Positions 52,900-63,700 of a stretch of DNA of 64,000 nt are shown here, one piece after another. The DNA is taken from NCBI RefSeq assembly GCF_949987535.1, contig NC_080077.1, positions 35,987,389 to 36,051,388 on the forward strand. Direction: 5' to 3'. The position numbers and the translations under genes are program-made. Source of the DNA: Balaenoptera acutorostrata. Lineage: Eukaryota > Chordata > Mammalia > Artiodactyla > Balaenopteridae. Position 1 is the stretch's first letter; each line of letters begins with the position of its first letter. Under the pieces are notes generated by a model that had not been told where the DNA came from, searched no databases, and saw nothing but the letters and a program-made list of their open reading frames with translations.

Positions 52900-55644
52900 T
52901 CTCCTTCAATGACTTCTTAGGTCTCAGTCTGTACCATGATTTTATGATGTTTGCTGCTATCCATCAAATTCTTAAAGGTCAGATGGAAACCTAATAAGGT
53001 AGTATTTTGAAGACTGGGTTAGATACTTGCATAAGGCATAAAGCATAAAAGCAGTTAAAGGCCATTAAATATGTATTTAATTGGGCAATCATCTCCTTTA
53101 GTACCACTGAATTTTCCCTAAAAACTTCCAGAACAGTTTTAGTGACAGCAGATGGTAACTAGACCTAGTTACCTAGGTTACCCAGTTACCTAGTTACCTC
53201 GCCAAGAATATAAATAAGGCAGAAATATTATCAGAGAAGAGGCACCTGCAGCCATGTTTTTTTTTAAATGAGTTTTTGAAATTATTCAAACTTTTTATAT
53301 GTAAAAAGAATTCAGGTATTTTGCCTAAAAGTTGCATGTTGTTGAAACATCTTTGGAGCAGAAGATGGGATTTCTTAGCACTCAATGGCATCCTCAGCAC
53401 CCTGACAATCCTTGAGAATGGAACATTCCATTCTTTTCAGCATTGCTGGTTAAGTACTTTAGTCGGAATGCTAGTAATAGTCCTGAATGGAAAGATCTGA
53501 TGGACAGAATTAAACAAATAGAAAAAATGGGCAGCGTCTTTTACAGATGTGTATTTTATACTTTATATGTTTTGTTAAGGTATAACTGCAAAGCATTTCA
53601 AATTTACTAGGTTAGCCAACAAACGGTAAATTTTAAGATAATCGAATCATTTTAAACCTTAAGAAAAAATTCACAATCAAGAAAGAAACCCACGTTTTTC
53701 CTCAAAATCAAAAGCAAGGCAAAAAATATCTATATAACTTATGATGCGACACTTTTTCAAATGATCATTCTCAAAAGAATGCCAGTGTATGATGCACGGT
53801 TCAGAGAAGAAATAGTCTTAACCAAGTAAAACATATAATTTCAACACACTGTCTTACATGATCCTTACCATGCTCTCAAAACTGAATGATGTTTTCCTAA
53901 TGGTAACCAAAGTTGATTCTTACATTTCATGAAACATAATACCCACTCTGATGGCATTTCAAGAATTCACTGCTTGGAAAAGGATGTTTTGGGGGCTGGG
54001 GAGAGTGAATAGTGAGGAAGTGGGAAGAGAGGTCAGGACAACATCCAAAATGAAACATTTGGATAGAGATAAAGAGGGGAAAGATGATTTAGAAAACTGC
54101 TGTATGTGGAATAGTTTTATTTTTTGATAGTTCATTCTTATAATTGCAGAGGGATCATGTGGTCTTAACTCTACAAAGGTTTCTGACAACACACAGTATT
54201 CTATCAATAATATATAGAATTCAAAAGAACTATTGCATTTTTTAAAAAAGATTAACCATTTAACTAGAAAATATTTGAGATACCCAGTAGCAATCTGGAT
54301 ATCTCTGTCCAGATTAAAACAGACTAAAACGATCAGATGACTAATACACTTGTTTTGTAGTAGTGTGGCAAGAGTTCCCCCATAATAACTTGAAAATCAA
54401 ATTTAACTACATGCTGTAATTTCCCATTCATCACTTTCTGGGGAACTAATTTGTAGAATATTAAATTCCAGGAAATATTTAATGGAGAAATGATTCAACA
54501 AAACTTATCTACTTGCAAGTTAAAATACCGTTCATATTTTATGCTTAAAAATATTGAAGTAATGCCATTGAATCAATTTTATGCTTATTATATTCTCAAT
54601 TACTTTACATAGAATAACTTGGGACTAAAAAGACAATATTCAAAAATTATCATCCTTAATGTTCTTAATAAAATCCTTTTATTGAAGTAATAAAGAATTA
54701 AAATAGTATAACAAAGAGATACTTTAAGAAAGAATTTTGATAGTGTAATGATGATTAAATTAGAATTCACAAAAATAAGTGTCTTTTGTTTATATTTAGA
54801 TGTTGCCATCAATGCCTAAGAGTTTGAATTTGGGGCTTGGATTCATACAGATATCACATGATATGTTGCAGAATATACTTTCTCTAGCAAATTTTACTCA
54901 TATCTTCATCTATTAAAGTGTTTCACTCAGAAACAAGGTAGACTGGTGACAAAAGTAGACAGGTGAAAAAATGCGTTGTAGCCAATATCCAAACTATACA
55001 CTTTCATTCAAAAATAATATGACAAAATGCATAATAGAATGAAAGATTTTTCTGTCTTGTAGTTAACCTATTATTTTCCAGGTTAGCTGTGTAATCATCA
55101 AGAGTGTATCAGAATCTCAAAGAATGGCTTAACATCCAAAATAGTATCATGAGCAATGACCACTGTATTCCAATAAATTGGTTTTCATTTTATCACCATT
55201 AAAATGATTTCTCTTATGTTCTTACTCCTTTATTTCAAACATCTTTATGAAAGATTTTTAAAAGTTTTATAGATTGTGCAATGAGTGCTTGGTAATTATT
55301 ATGCCTACAATGGCTTTTCAAAAGCTGGATCTATCTGGAATCTAAGCAATTAAAAACCAATTAATAGATGGCATCAAATAAAAAGGGTACTACAGTGGCA
55401 TCTGATGTTTCTCACAATAGTCTTCTGGCATAATATGATCCTACAATGTCTTCTTAATAACTAAATAATATTATATTATATTTAGCAAGCTTCATTATCA
55501 CTATCAGGTATTTAACTCTTTGACATTGGTCATTAATGTATAATACATATAAATATCGTTCAAAAATTTCCAATTAGAACAGCTTATTCTACAAACATAG
55601 GATAAATGGTGGTTTTGAGACCATCAGATTTATTATTTAACACG
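52900..55644. other. Intron 1 stretch without recognisable features
   Basis: AT-rich sequence. A small local repeat of agttacct units lies at about 53157-53200. No exon or named transposon was seen. Confidence 0.5.
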
Positions 55645-55757
55645 CCTGACATCTCCTCTCTGACGTGGGCCAACATATAGCATAAATAGCAGGAGATAAG
55701 TTCCATTTAGTAGCTGTATGGCTTTGTATAGGTTACTTAGCCTCTGTTTTTTGGGTT
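55645..55757 (+). repeat. Dispersed duplication, copy A (likely source)
   Basis: These 113 bases recur at 56678-56790 with one substitution (T55747 against G56780). Copy A runs on to the right into continuous MIR sequence (cctgtaaaatggggatattaatacc), which suggests it is the original and copy B the insertion. Confidence 0.97.
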
Positions 55758-55830
55758 CTTTCCCTGTAAAATGGGGATATTAATACCTGCTTCTATACTT
55801 CAAGTGGCTATTTAGGGACCCAAGTGAATA
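55690..55830 (+). mobile_element. MIR fragment
   Basis: The phrases ttacttagcctctg and ccctgtaaaatggggatattaatacctgc are the MIR core. Its left part is included in the duplicated segment. Confidence 0.7.
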
Positions 55831-56677
55831 ACTCAAGTGAAAGTGCGGTGCAATTGTACGGTACTGCGGTTATTATGGCACGTATAACCTTTACTTTTAT
55901 TAGCAGATAAGCTAGAATTCAGCAGCTGATTGTACCAAGCAGCAAAGGCTGAGCTGGAAATGAGTTCAAAACTCCATTCAGGATTCTTTATTTAACATCC
56001 TCTGAAAACATTTCTGGTTGAGGATTTTTGAATAAGGATTGCATTTCATTTTTATCTTGAGTAAATTCAACTTAGTCAACTCTAGGAGCTGTATATGAAT
56101 CCAAGCAGGTAAAAAAGTTATTGAGTATTTATTCATCCATAACATAATAGATATTTTTTTAAAGTACAAAACTCCTGTTTAAAATGTTATTTTTTCTATA
56201 AGAGGAAACAGGATCACTAGTTTGCAACAAAGTAGAGATAAATGGAATAGCAGTTCCTTGAGAGAAACAGGAGATTACTGATATAGATAGCTGTATCTGC
56301 TTTATCTGCGGATTAGCCATGGTTCCTTAGACTTGATAATATTTAACACTGCAAATGAACATGTTTTTGCAAGAAACTTTTCTACCAAAACATTCAAGAG
56401 ACCACTTTAAAAACTCTGAAAAATAGTTCTTACACCCCAAATTTCTATCATTAGTTAAGATTTAAAAGTTTAGGAGAGTGAAGCTATTTATCTATAGGCC
56501 AAAAGGTTAAATACCTTAATTGTCTCTTGAAGCAAAAATAGGAAAGACCGTTTCTTTCTAGAATACCTTTGACTACTACCTTATTTTTCATTTAAACAAC
56601 TTTTTCCCAGTCCCTATTTGAGAAAACGTTTTTTTCAGAGATTCCCAAAGAAACGAGTTTGTACACCTGCAATTTGA

Positions 56678-56790
56678 CCTGACATCTCCTCTCTGACGTG
56701 GGCCAACATATAGCATAAATAGCAGGAGATAAGTTCCATTTAGTAGCTGTATGGCTTTGTATAGGTTACTTAGCCTCTGGTTTTTGGGTT
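56678..56790 (+). repeat. Dispersed duplication, copy B (likely derived)
   Basis: This copy is 112/113 identical to 55645-55757 by direct alignment. Its right end overlaps an 11-bp hairpin stem, gggtttgttct at 56786-56796 with agaacaaaccc at 56819-56829. No poly-A tail or target duplication is visible, so a retroposition origin is unlikely. Confidence 0.97.
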
Positions 56791-59223
56791 TGTTCTGACA
56801 AAACCTAACAAACAAACAAGAACAAACCCCATGCTGCACCTGCCAAGAGAGTCTCCTCTGTCTCCTCGGAGAACGCAAGGGGTCGCCCCTCTCCCAGGAT
56901 TGCATCAGCAAACCCCAGGAGCAAAGGCAGACTCAAGTGTGAAGGAGCAAGGAGCATCCCCTGCTAGGGGAGCTCTCTCCCGGCCCCACACCCACAGAAC
57001 AATCGGAATTTCAACACAATTCCACCCACTCCCTTTCTCATCCCCACTACACAACAAGAGGGCGCCTTTGACTTGGCCTTGAGAAGATTAAGGCAGATCA
57101 AAAAGCAGCTCGCCTTTGGACTCTGTAAATCCTCTCTAATCGGAGCCTAGGGGTGCTCCATCCCCCCTCTGCTCCCAGAAGACTTGGGGCAGCACCACTG
57201 GGCAGCTTCCTGCACCGCTGTCCTTGCTGGGGGGAAGTGAGAACGAATGGATGGCCAGCTTTCTTTCCGGTGTCTTCCATCAGAAACAGGGGCCCCCAAA
57301 CTGCAATTGGAGACCACTCTGACACTCAGGACCCCGTCCCTCCCCTGCGATTGTGTGGCTCCTGGCCCCGGGGTCCTCAGTGGGATGAAGGAGGGTGTGG
57401 GCCATGGGCGCCGGGTGGGCACTGGCTGGAAGAGGGATGGAAAGCAGGAGGCTGCGCTTGTGCCCAGCATCCCTCTCTCTCCCCACCGACCTGCGATTCA
57501 GTTCCCCTGGCCGGACTCTGCGAGAAGGGGACCTGGGGACCGCCAGAAGCGAGGGCAAGTCTCGAGCTCTAAGCCACTTCTTTTGGGAGGCGGCCGCAAG
57601 TCTCGAGTGAAAGGGTGAGTGGAGGAGTTTCGAAGAATACAACCATCCAGAGGCCAAGCATAATAAATCGGATGCCCCGACGTGCTTAGATTAGGCCCTC
57701 CTGCCCCCCGCTACGCGATCCTAGAGGCGCTGAGGCCGGGCGGGAGCCCCTGGCGCTTTGGTACAGCGTTTCTTAGAAGCAGTTTTCAGGTGAATCAAAC
57801 CTTGTCTGCCCTAGGCAAGCGGCACAAAGGGAGCTTTCAGGGGTCCCTCACGTCCAGAGACAGGGCACAAACTGTGGCGGAGAAGCGATTTCTAAAATCT
57901 CCATCTCACACAAGACTGTGCTGTGTCCTCTGCGCTGTACCCGAGCTTGCCCCCAGGGGCTTCGCGGGCCAACGATCCGAGGTGGCTCTGCGCGCGGGAC
58001 CAGGCGCCGCCAAGCGTCATTGGCTCCTGGGCGGCGGAGGTCCGAGTCGGTCAAGGCAATAGCATCGCTCTCTGCACCCCGGGAAGTTTTCTCCCTCCTA
58101 GTCCCCGCCAGCGACCCCCACGCTGGAGCCAGGGTCGCCCTCAGTTCTATCTGCGAAGGAACTCCCCACGCCTGCACATACGCCGGAGCGGAGCGGCCAG
58201 CGCGCCGGGCTACCCAGGGGCAGGGAGAGGTGCCTTTCTCGGGTCTGTCTCCTCATCTACGGAAGACGCCACCTTGAAACTGACCAACCCGGGTTGAGGG
58301 TGCCCTGGTGGGGGGGTGGTGCCCGTTTCATCCCAGCTAGGGCACTGTCCTAGGAAGTCTTCACAAGCCAACCATCCAAGTAACTGGAATCGGGATAAGG
58401 GGCAGCGAGGAGGCGAGCCTGAGTCTTTAGGGGAACCCCACCCTCAGTGTGTGTCTGCCCCAGGGGACCCACTTGAAAGGGCCTGAGACGGTAAAAGCGC
58501 TCACGCGTGACAGGCAAGATTGTAACTGGAAACCTGGCACCTCCAGCTCCCAGCGGCCGGTTCGGCAGCCCTCACATCCCCCGTACTGGGACGCCGAGCG
58601 TCTCCTTAAGCGCGCAGGCACGCGAACCCCGAGCGCCCCGCGCGCCCTTCGGTTCCACTCGTGCATGGCTGGGGATAGAGCGGCCGCGCAGGCGCTCGCT
58701 CGCCATTTCCCGAGGGGCGGGAGAGTTCCTCGCGACCCCAGCGCCGCGGGAGGACCCTGCGAGGTCTCCCCAAGCGAGGCGGCGACGCAAGGTGAGCGGG
58801 CGCCGCGGCCGCGCCTTCCCCGGCGGGAACTCAGTGGTCAGGGGCGTCCAGCCGTCCGGGCGTCCGTGATGCCTGGGGGCTCGAGGCCCCCGTCCAAGTC
58901 TCGGGAGGAAAGCACAAATCCCTCGAGCTAGTCTAACGAAGGGCCGAACTTTTCCGCGAACCTGAAATTATGAGGGTGCGGGAGCCACCTTAGCGCCGGG
59001 TCCGCCGGACTCTGGCACCCAGAAGGATGCGGGGGAAGAGAGGGGCGCGGAGAGAAAGGCGTGAAAGACGCCAACACAGGAGCCTAAACTGTTACCTCCT
59101 CTCGAGGCGTGGGGTGCTGGGTGGGAGGACCGCTGCCTCTGGGAGCCGACTCAGGACAGGCAAAGCGACCCGACAGGTGAACGCGGCGGAAGGGAGCAAA
59201 TGCGTAAAAAAGCCTGCACTTAC

Positions 59224-59320
59224 TTCTTCGCTGGCGCCTTCCCCGGGAGGCGTTTTGGCTGCCGATGTATTCCAAAAAGTTCAAAATGATAAAAAAACAA
59301 GAAATCAGTCGCAAGTGCAT
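59224..59320 (-). CDS. RSPO3: RSPO3 exon 1, coding part (signal peptide and basic stretch)
   Basis: This exon encodes residues 1-32 plus the first base of codon 33 of R-spondin 3, a secreted protein that strengthens Wnt/beta-catenin signalling. The ATG is at 59320 and has A at -3. The frame begins MHLRLIS, followed by a hydrophobic core (about residues 5-16), and reaches SQNASRG, so it is a signal peptide with expected cleavage near residue 21. Residues 26-32 are the basic run RGRRQRR, which resembles a proprotein convertase site. The exon ends in A at 59224, followed by a strong GTAAGT donor. That A joins the TG opening exon 2 to make Met33. From memory, human has W-L at residues 8-9 and M at 16, whereas this copy has C-F and L; mouse also has C-F at 8-9. 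The recognisable start, the donor and the perfect phase match make this call firm. Confidence 0.97.
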
Positions 59321-59517
59321 AGTAACCCAGTAATATTTCCCTTCCTTTTCTCCTTTTTCTTTTGATTGTTAATTAATATTGAATGTTTTAGAAATACACG
59401 TAGGTGTTAGGCGTATATGGAGAGCAAGAGAGAATCCAAGCAGCGGACTCCTCCACTCAGATCCGATAGGCGAGCTGGGATGGCAAACGAAGCGGGTCGG
59501 GTGGTCAGGGAAACCAA

Positions 59518-59640
59518 CTACTGTACTTTCAAACTGTCCGAGCCCTGAGCTGCGGGGGCTCCCGTACGGTGGCTGTCAGTGCCGCAAGTGAGGGTTCCAG
59601 AAGCAGCGAGCGGCCTCGCCAGGGCGGCCGCAGGTAGCAT
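59518..59640 (-). other. Possible upstream ORF, 40 codons
   Basis: On the minus strand an ATG at 59640, in the context CGCACCATGC (A at -3), opens a 40-codon frame starting MLPAAALARPL and ending at a TAG at 59518. It stops about 200 bases before the RSPO3 ATG and would be an upstream ORF if the transcript starts upstream of 59640. The peptide matches nothing I recognise. CpG-rich DNA often holds chance frames, so the regulatory role is uncertain. Confidence 0.35.
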
Positions 59641-59708
59641 GGTGCGCGGCGGCGGCGGCCGCGGGCGGGATCCGGGTGGGCGGTGGCGACGGTGGCGGCC
59701 CCTTGGGC

Positions 59709-59780
59709 TTAGAGGTTGCTGCGGCAGCGGCGGGGGCCCCGGGAGTGGAGGGGAGCGGGCGCCGTCAGCACCGCGGCCAT
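59709..59780 (-). other. Possible second upstream ORF, 23 codons
   Basis: An ATG at 59780 on the minus strand lies in the strong context GCCATGG (G at -3 and +4) and runs 23 codons to TAA. It could act on translation of RSPO3 only if transcription begins upstream of it, which cannot be decided from sequence alone. Confidence 0.25.
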
Positions 59781-59849
59781 GGCCAAGGGGCGGCGGAGAG
59801 ACCCCGAGCTGCTTCTGCTGTTCGCGAGCAGGAGCCGCTCCAGTGGTGG

Positions 59850-59957
59850 AGGGAGGGCGAGAGGGTGGGTGGGAGGGAGGGAGGGAGGGACGGGGCGAGG
59901 GAGGGGGGAGGGGAGGGGGATGGCTGCTGGGGGCGGGGGGAGCTCGGGGGCGGGGAA
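59850..59957 (+). promoter_or_regulatory. G-run tract with quadruplex potential upstream of RSPO3
   Basis: The plus strand carries well over ten runs of three or more G separated by one to four bases (gggtgggtgggaggg type, then gggggcgggg). This pattern allows many G-quadruplex registers. It lies about 530-640 bases upstream of the RSPO3 ATG, on the strand that serves as template for RSPO3. The motif is plain; its role is inferred. Confidence 0.7.
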
Positions 59958-60760
59958 GGAAACTGCTGGAGCAACAACCCTGAGCGACCTCAATAACTTT
60001 CAATTTCAAGAGGGAAAGAGGGAGCTGGAAAAGTACAGGCGTCGCGATTTGGCAGAGGGACGGGAAGAGGCGCCTAAGGGGTCCCGGGTCTGCGGCGGAG
60101 CATCTCTGGACACTGCAAAGAAGGCGGGAGAACAGGAGCCGGAGGGAGTGGGGGGAGGCACTGCGTGCCTAGAAGAGCCCCTCTTCAGAAGGGTCGCGGT
60201 CGCGGGGAGAGGCGGGCGCGCTCGGGCTGGGACCGTGGAGGTGGACGGTCCAGCGGCCGCGAGACTCCCCCCTCCCCGCCCCCGACGCCGGCCGGTCTCA
60301 ACCGCCTCAGGCTGGGCGCACCCCGCTCCCGGGGGCCCGCGTCCCGGCTCCCTCGCGCCTCCACTCCCGGCGCCGGCGCGCAACCACTGCCCCAGGGAAG
60401 CTCGCTTCTCGCCCCCTTGGCAGATCGCTGCAGCGTTTCTGGCTGCGGACTCCTTCCCAGCTTTCTTGAGCCCCTCCTCTGTTGCTTTTCTCCTTTCCTT
60501 TCTTTCTTTCAGCAGAAGTAGCTGCAGCTAGGCGCCGAGCGGGTGGTCCGGGGGAAGCTCAGTGGGCACTGGTGGTCAGGTCGGCCGCCCGTTACCTGCC
60601 CGGAGCGGGTAGGACTCAGAGGTGTGTGCGCTCACACACCTTTGGAAATCCAACTGTGCTGCGACTTTCTCCCAAACGGAGTCTTTGCTGAGCCTCTGGA
60701 AGATTCCTCCTCCCCTCAGGCAGTTCCCTCCGCAGTCTGCTTGCCCTCGCCCAGCGCCGC

Positions 60761-60780
60761 TCTCTCTCTCTCTCTCTCTC
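60761..60780. repeat. (TC)n microsatellite
   Basis: Ten uninterrupted TC units, with further CT-rich sequence to about 60795. On the RSPO3 strand this is a GA repeat at the upstream edge of the CpG island. Confidence 0.95.
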
Positions 60781-60795
60781 ACTCTCCGTCTCTCA

Positions 60796-63700
60796 AATCT
60801 TCTCGAGATCTCTTGTGCAATTTGGTTTCTCATCTGGGGGACTGGGAATGAGATTTGGAAAGATTTTTCCCGGCTTGGGGAGGAGAGGAGAGGGTCCACT
60901 ACTTCCTTCTGTTCCAAGTTCAGGTAGGGGCCCTTGGCAGCGAAAAATAAGGTTCGTTGGTCCACCCCGGGGTGGGAAAGCCGAGGGCCGGCCCTTCAGA
61001 GCGGGGTACACACCCTGGCTCTTATTAGTCGGTGGTAGCTTCCCACCTCTTTTCGCCAGTAGCACAAGTCGAAGAGCTTCCAGTAGTTTCTGAAGAAGTA
61101 TTTAGTTGAAAGTCACAAGCCCCCAAAGTGATTTTTAACATAAATCTGTCCTATGTGTTCTATTACACAGACTGTCGCAAGGACTGCACTCTACAGCATT
61201 ACAGTTTTACACAGCCCCAGACTTCTGAGAGGTGGCTTTGAAAAAAGTCCCTGATTCAAAGACACCTTGCTAATTCTTATGCTCAAATAATTTAGGTTTA
61301 GAAAATAGCTAAAGCCTTGCAGGAACAATTAAGATTTGTATTTCTCTCTCTTTTATCTATTTGTAACCCCTGTTACCGGATTGCCTTAATTTCTGTGTTG
61401 ATAAATGAGAGGAGAGAAAAAGATGATTGCATCTAGCCATTCCATTTTCAAGCTTGCAGTGCTTCAAATTGTTGTGTCTGTGAAGACGTCAGTGGTGTAG
61501 CTGTTATACATCCCAAAAGTGAGGATTGAGGAGGTGAAATGGCCTGGAAGCAAAAGGAAGGGAACATGAAATAGGCACTCCTGTCAAGGTGCTAAAAATT
61601 AGAATCTGAGAGACTGGGTCTTCCCATATGAATTCCTTAATTAAATATCATTTATTACTTTGTATACCTGTATTGGAATTTTGGAGGCAGGAATAGTTTT
61701 CTTTAGGTTCTTTATTATGGGGAAGACAACAACCCATCAAGATTATGATTTGGGGCTTAATTAAAAATTCCCATTTGCAAGATTTCTGTTTCTGTGGTGG
61801 AACTGTATTTTCCATACATCATACACACACTCCCTTCCTTTATCTGTTGCATAATGTCCAGTTGAGAATGACCGAGTTTATTACTTTGAACCAGAAAAGT
61901 TGCAGACAACAGGACAATTCCAATAATGATTATCCAAAAAAGAAGCTACTCTACTTTTCTATGCCCGTCTCAGTCAGCTTTGCTTTCCTTCTTAATACCT
62001 CAGATCCTGAATATCTGCACCATAAAACGTGGGGGATTTAAAGGCTGTGGGAGGCTCCCTTTGAAAAGGACTCCAGAGACGGCCTTTCTAATCCGGGATA
62101 CTTGAGCCGGATGGGATGAGATTGCAAAAGGGGATGTAAAAAAGCAATTTGGTGAACAAGTTCAGGGAAATAAACACGAAGAAAGAATTTACTTTTTTCA
62201 CTGTGTGTTGTGCAGACATATGTTAGTTTGGATGAGGACAGGAATGGGCGTGTAAATAAATAAACACACACAGTGAGAAGCTGCAGTTCTTGAGCCATCC
62301 CAGAAAAGAACTAGATGCAGTGGGCAGGAAAAGCTTGTCAAGGAATAAGTGCTGCTCTGAAGAAACATAAGGAAAACATTAAATAAACGGCGAGTGTATT
62401 CTTTCTCTCTTGACACTATGCTTTAGAATAACTTTTTCCTGATCCATGTTACCGTTCTATTAAATGTGTATTTACTTGCCTGGCTGAGCCTTGCGTCCCT
62501 CGACTGTCCTTACAGCTTATGGAAAGCTTGCCATGGCCTATTTTGTGCAACATAGCACTTTTTTTTTTTTAAATCAAGAAAACAGCGCTCACAGAAGCCT
62601 GTGGCTGCCAATGAATTCCAGGGCCCAAGCCTAAAGCAAGTTAAAAACCATAGGCTCAGCATAGAAGTCAACATTTGCTTGCTATTTTTCTCCAGAAAAC
62701 ATCAAAGTCCCAGGGAGTTTAGATAACCAGGAGTTTGAGTCGGGCCAGGAGAATAGAATAGTTTTGGACAAAGATAGAGGGTTAAACACATCCAGGCTAG
62801 TTACGGCAACTTCTCATCTCTCCTTTTTCTACCTCCCCCACCAGGCAGTGACAACAGTAACAAGTTATTTTTGTCACTTGCAGCAGTGGCACTTTAAGGA
62901 AAGAAAATGATTGTCATATTGTTGAATCCATACTGCAAATATGTGAAAGGGGGCTGTGCTCCAGAAAGAGAGAGCAAGCCCAATAGTTTGGAATGGTACA
63001 TGACTGGTAGTGATGAGAGATGTTTGGCAAAGTTCGGGCTGACATCAGTCATTACACCACAGAGCTAACATGCAGATCCTGAAAATGCTCAACTCTCCAG
63101 TTACTCAGATCTGGAGGCATCTGAGTGAGTAAGTCAAGCAGGGTCCTCCGGGTGGTGTCTGTGTAACTGATGCAGCTAGAAGTCATCCCTGAAATAGAGA
63201 GCAGACAGCAGTATTTAAAAGCCATTGAAATGAGTAGATGAAGGAAACTACTATTTTTAGAGAGAGAAATAAAGGAGACAGAATTATTATAGCAATTTTT
63301 AAAATGACTAAATGGTTATATAGTATTAAGAACATGAGAAAATCAAGACCCATGATGAATTACTTTCTGTCAACAAGAAAGAATGTTCTTCCTCCCAGAT
63401 GAAGTTATGGGACACTTATAAAATTGTGGTGAGCACTGGCTGGTGTGCCTATTTTTAAAAACTTTCACGAATCAGTTCTTTGCTGGGCTCATTTAAAAAG
63501 TGAATATCTGGTAGTACTTAAGACAGATTATTTACTACCTCAGAAAATTTTGTTTGACTACAGAGTTTTAACAGAAAGAGGCTGTGTGTTGTGGTAAGAA
63601 GGGCAAGAAATCTAGGGATCAAGGTGAGTCCTTGTTCTGAATTTATTGTTGTGTTTCAGCTTTCTATATCTGAAAAATGAAGGAATTCAAGTAAATCATC

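Larger units (their letters stand above)
28546..59223 (-). other. RSPO3: RSPO3 intron 1
   Basis: This 30,678-bp intron runs from GTAAGT beside exon 1 to ccccctag before exon 2. Its first 2 kb in gene direction (about 57100-59223) lies in the CpG island. The rest is AT-rich and holds four CHR SINEs, MER5 and MIR copies, L1 and L2 remnants and microsatellites. No internal exon could be supported. Confidence 0.93.
59321..60000 (-). promoter_or_regulatory. RSPO3: Presumed 5' UTR and core promoter region of RSPO3
   Basis: This segment lies directly upstream of the RSPO3 ATG on the minus strand. It goes from an AT-rich leader next to the ATG into very GC-rich sequence with CGG/CCG runs near 59640-59670 and a pyrimidine-rich (minus strand) tract near 59850-59957. 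The composition fits a TATA-less CpG-island promoter. The transcription start site is unknown, so the split between UTR and promoter is an inference. Confidence 0.6.
57100..60700. promoter_or_regulatory. RSPO3: CpG island spanning the RSPO3 promoter, exon 1 and start of intron 1
   Basis: Base composition changes sharply from AT-rich to GC-rich near 57.1 kb and back near 60.7 kb. CpG dinucleotides are dense, for example around 57900-58850 and 59580-60400. A broad island like this marks the 5' end of many developmental regulators. Exon 1 sits near its centre, in a local AT-rich dip (about 59260-59400). No TATA box or exact transcription start could be fixed. The edges are judged by eye. Confidence 0.9.

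Noticed and set aside
59084..59223. Extension of the exon 1 frame beyond residue 32
   Set aside because: A strong GTAAGT donor ends the exon at 59224, and the join to exon 2 restores Met33. The extension is intron.
57100..60690. Many overlapping open frames on both strands (up to 271 codons at 59716-60531)
   Set aside because: CpG-rich DNA has few stop codons. The frames are low-complexity in G, R, P and A, overlap on both strands and match no family. None has supporting splice structure.
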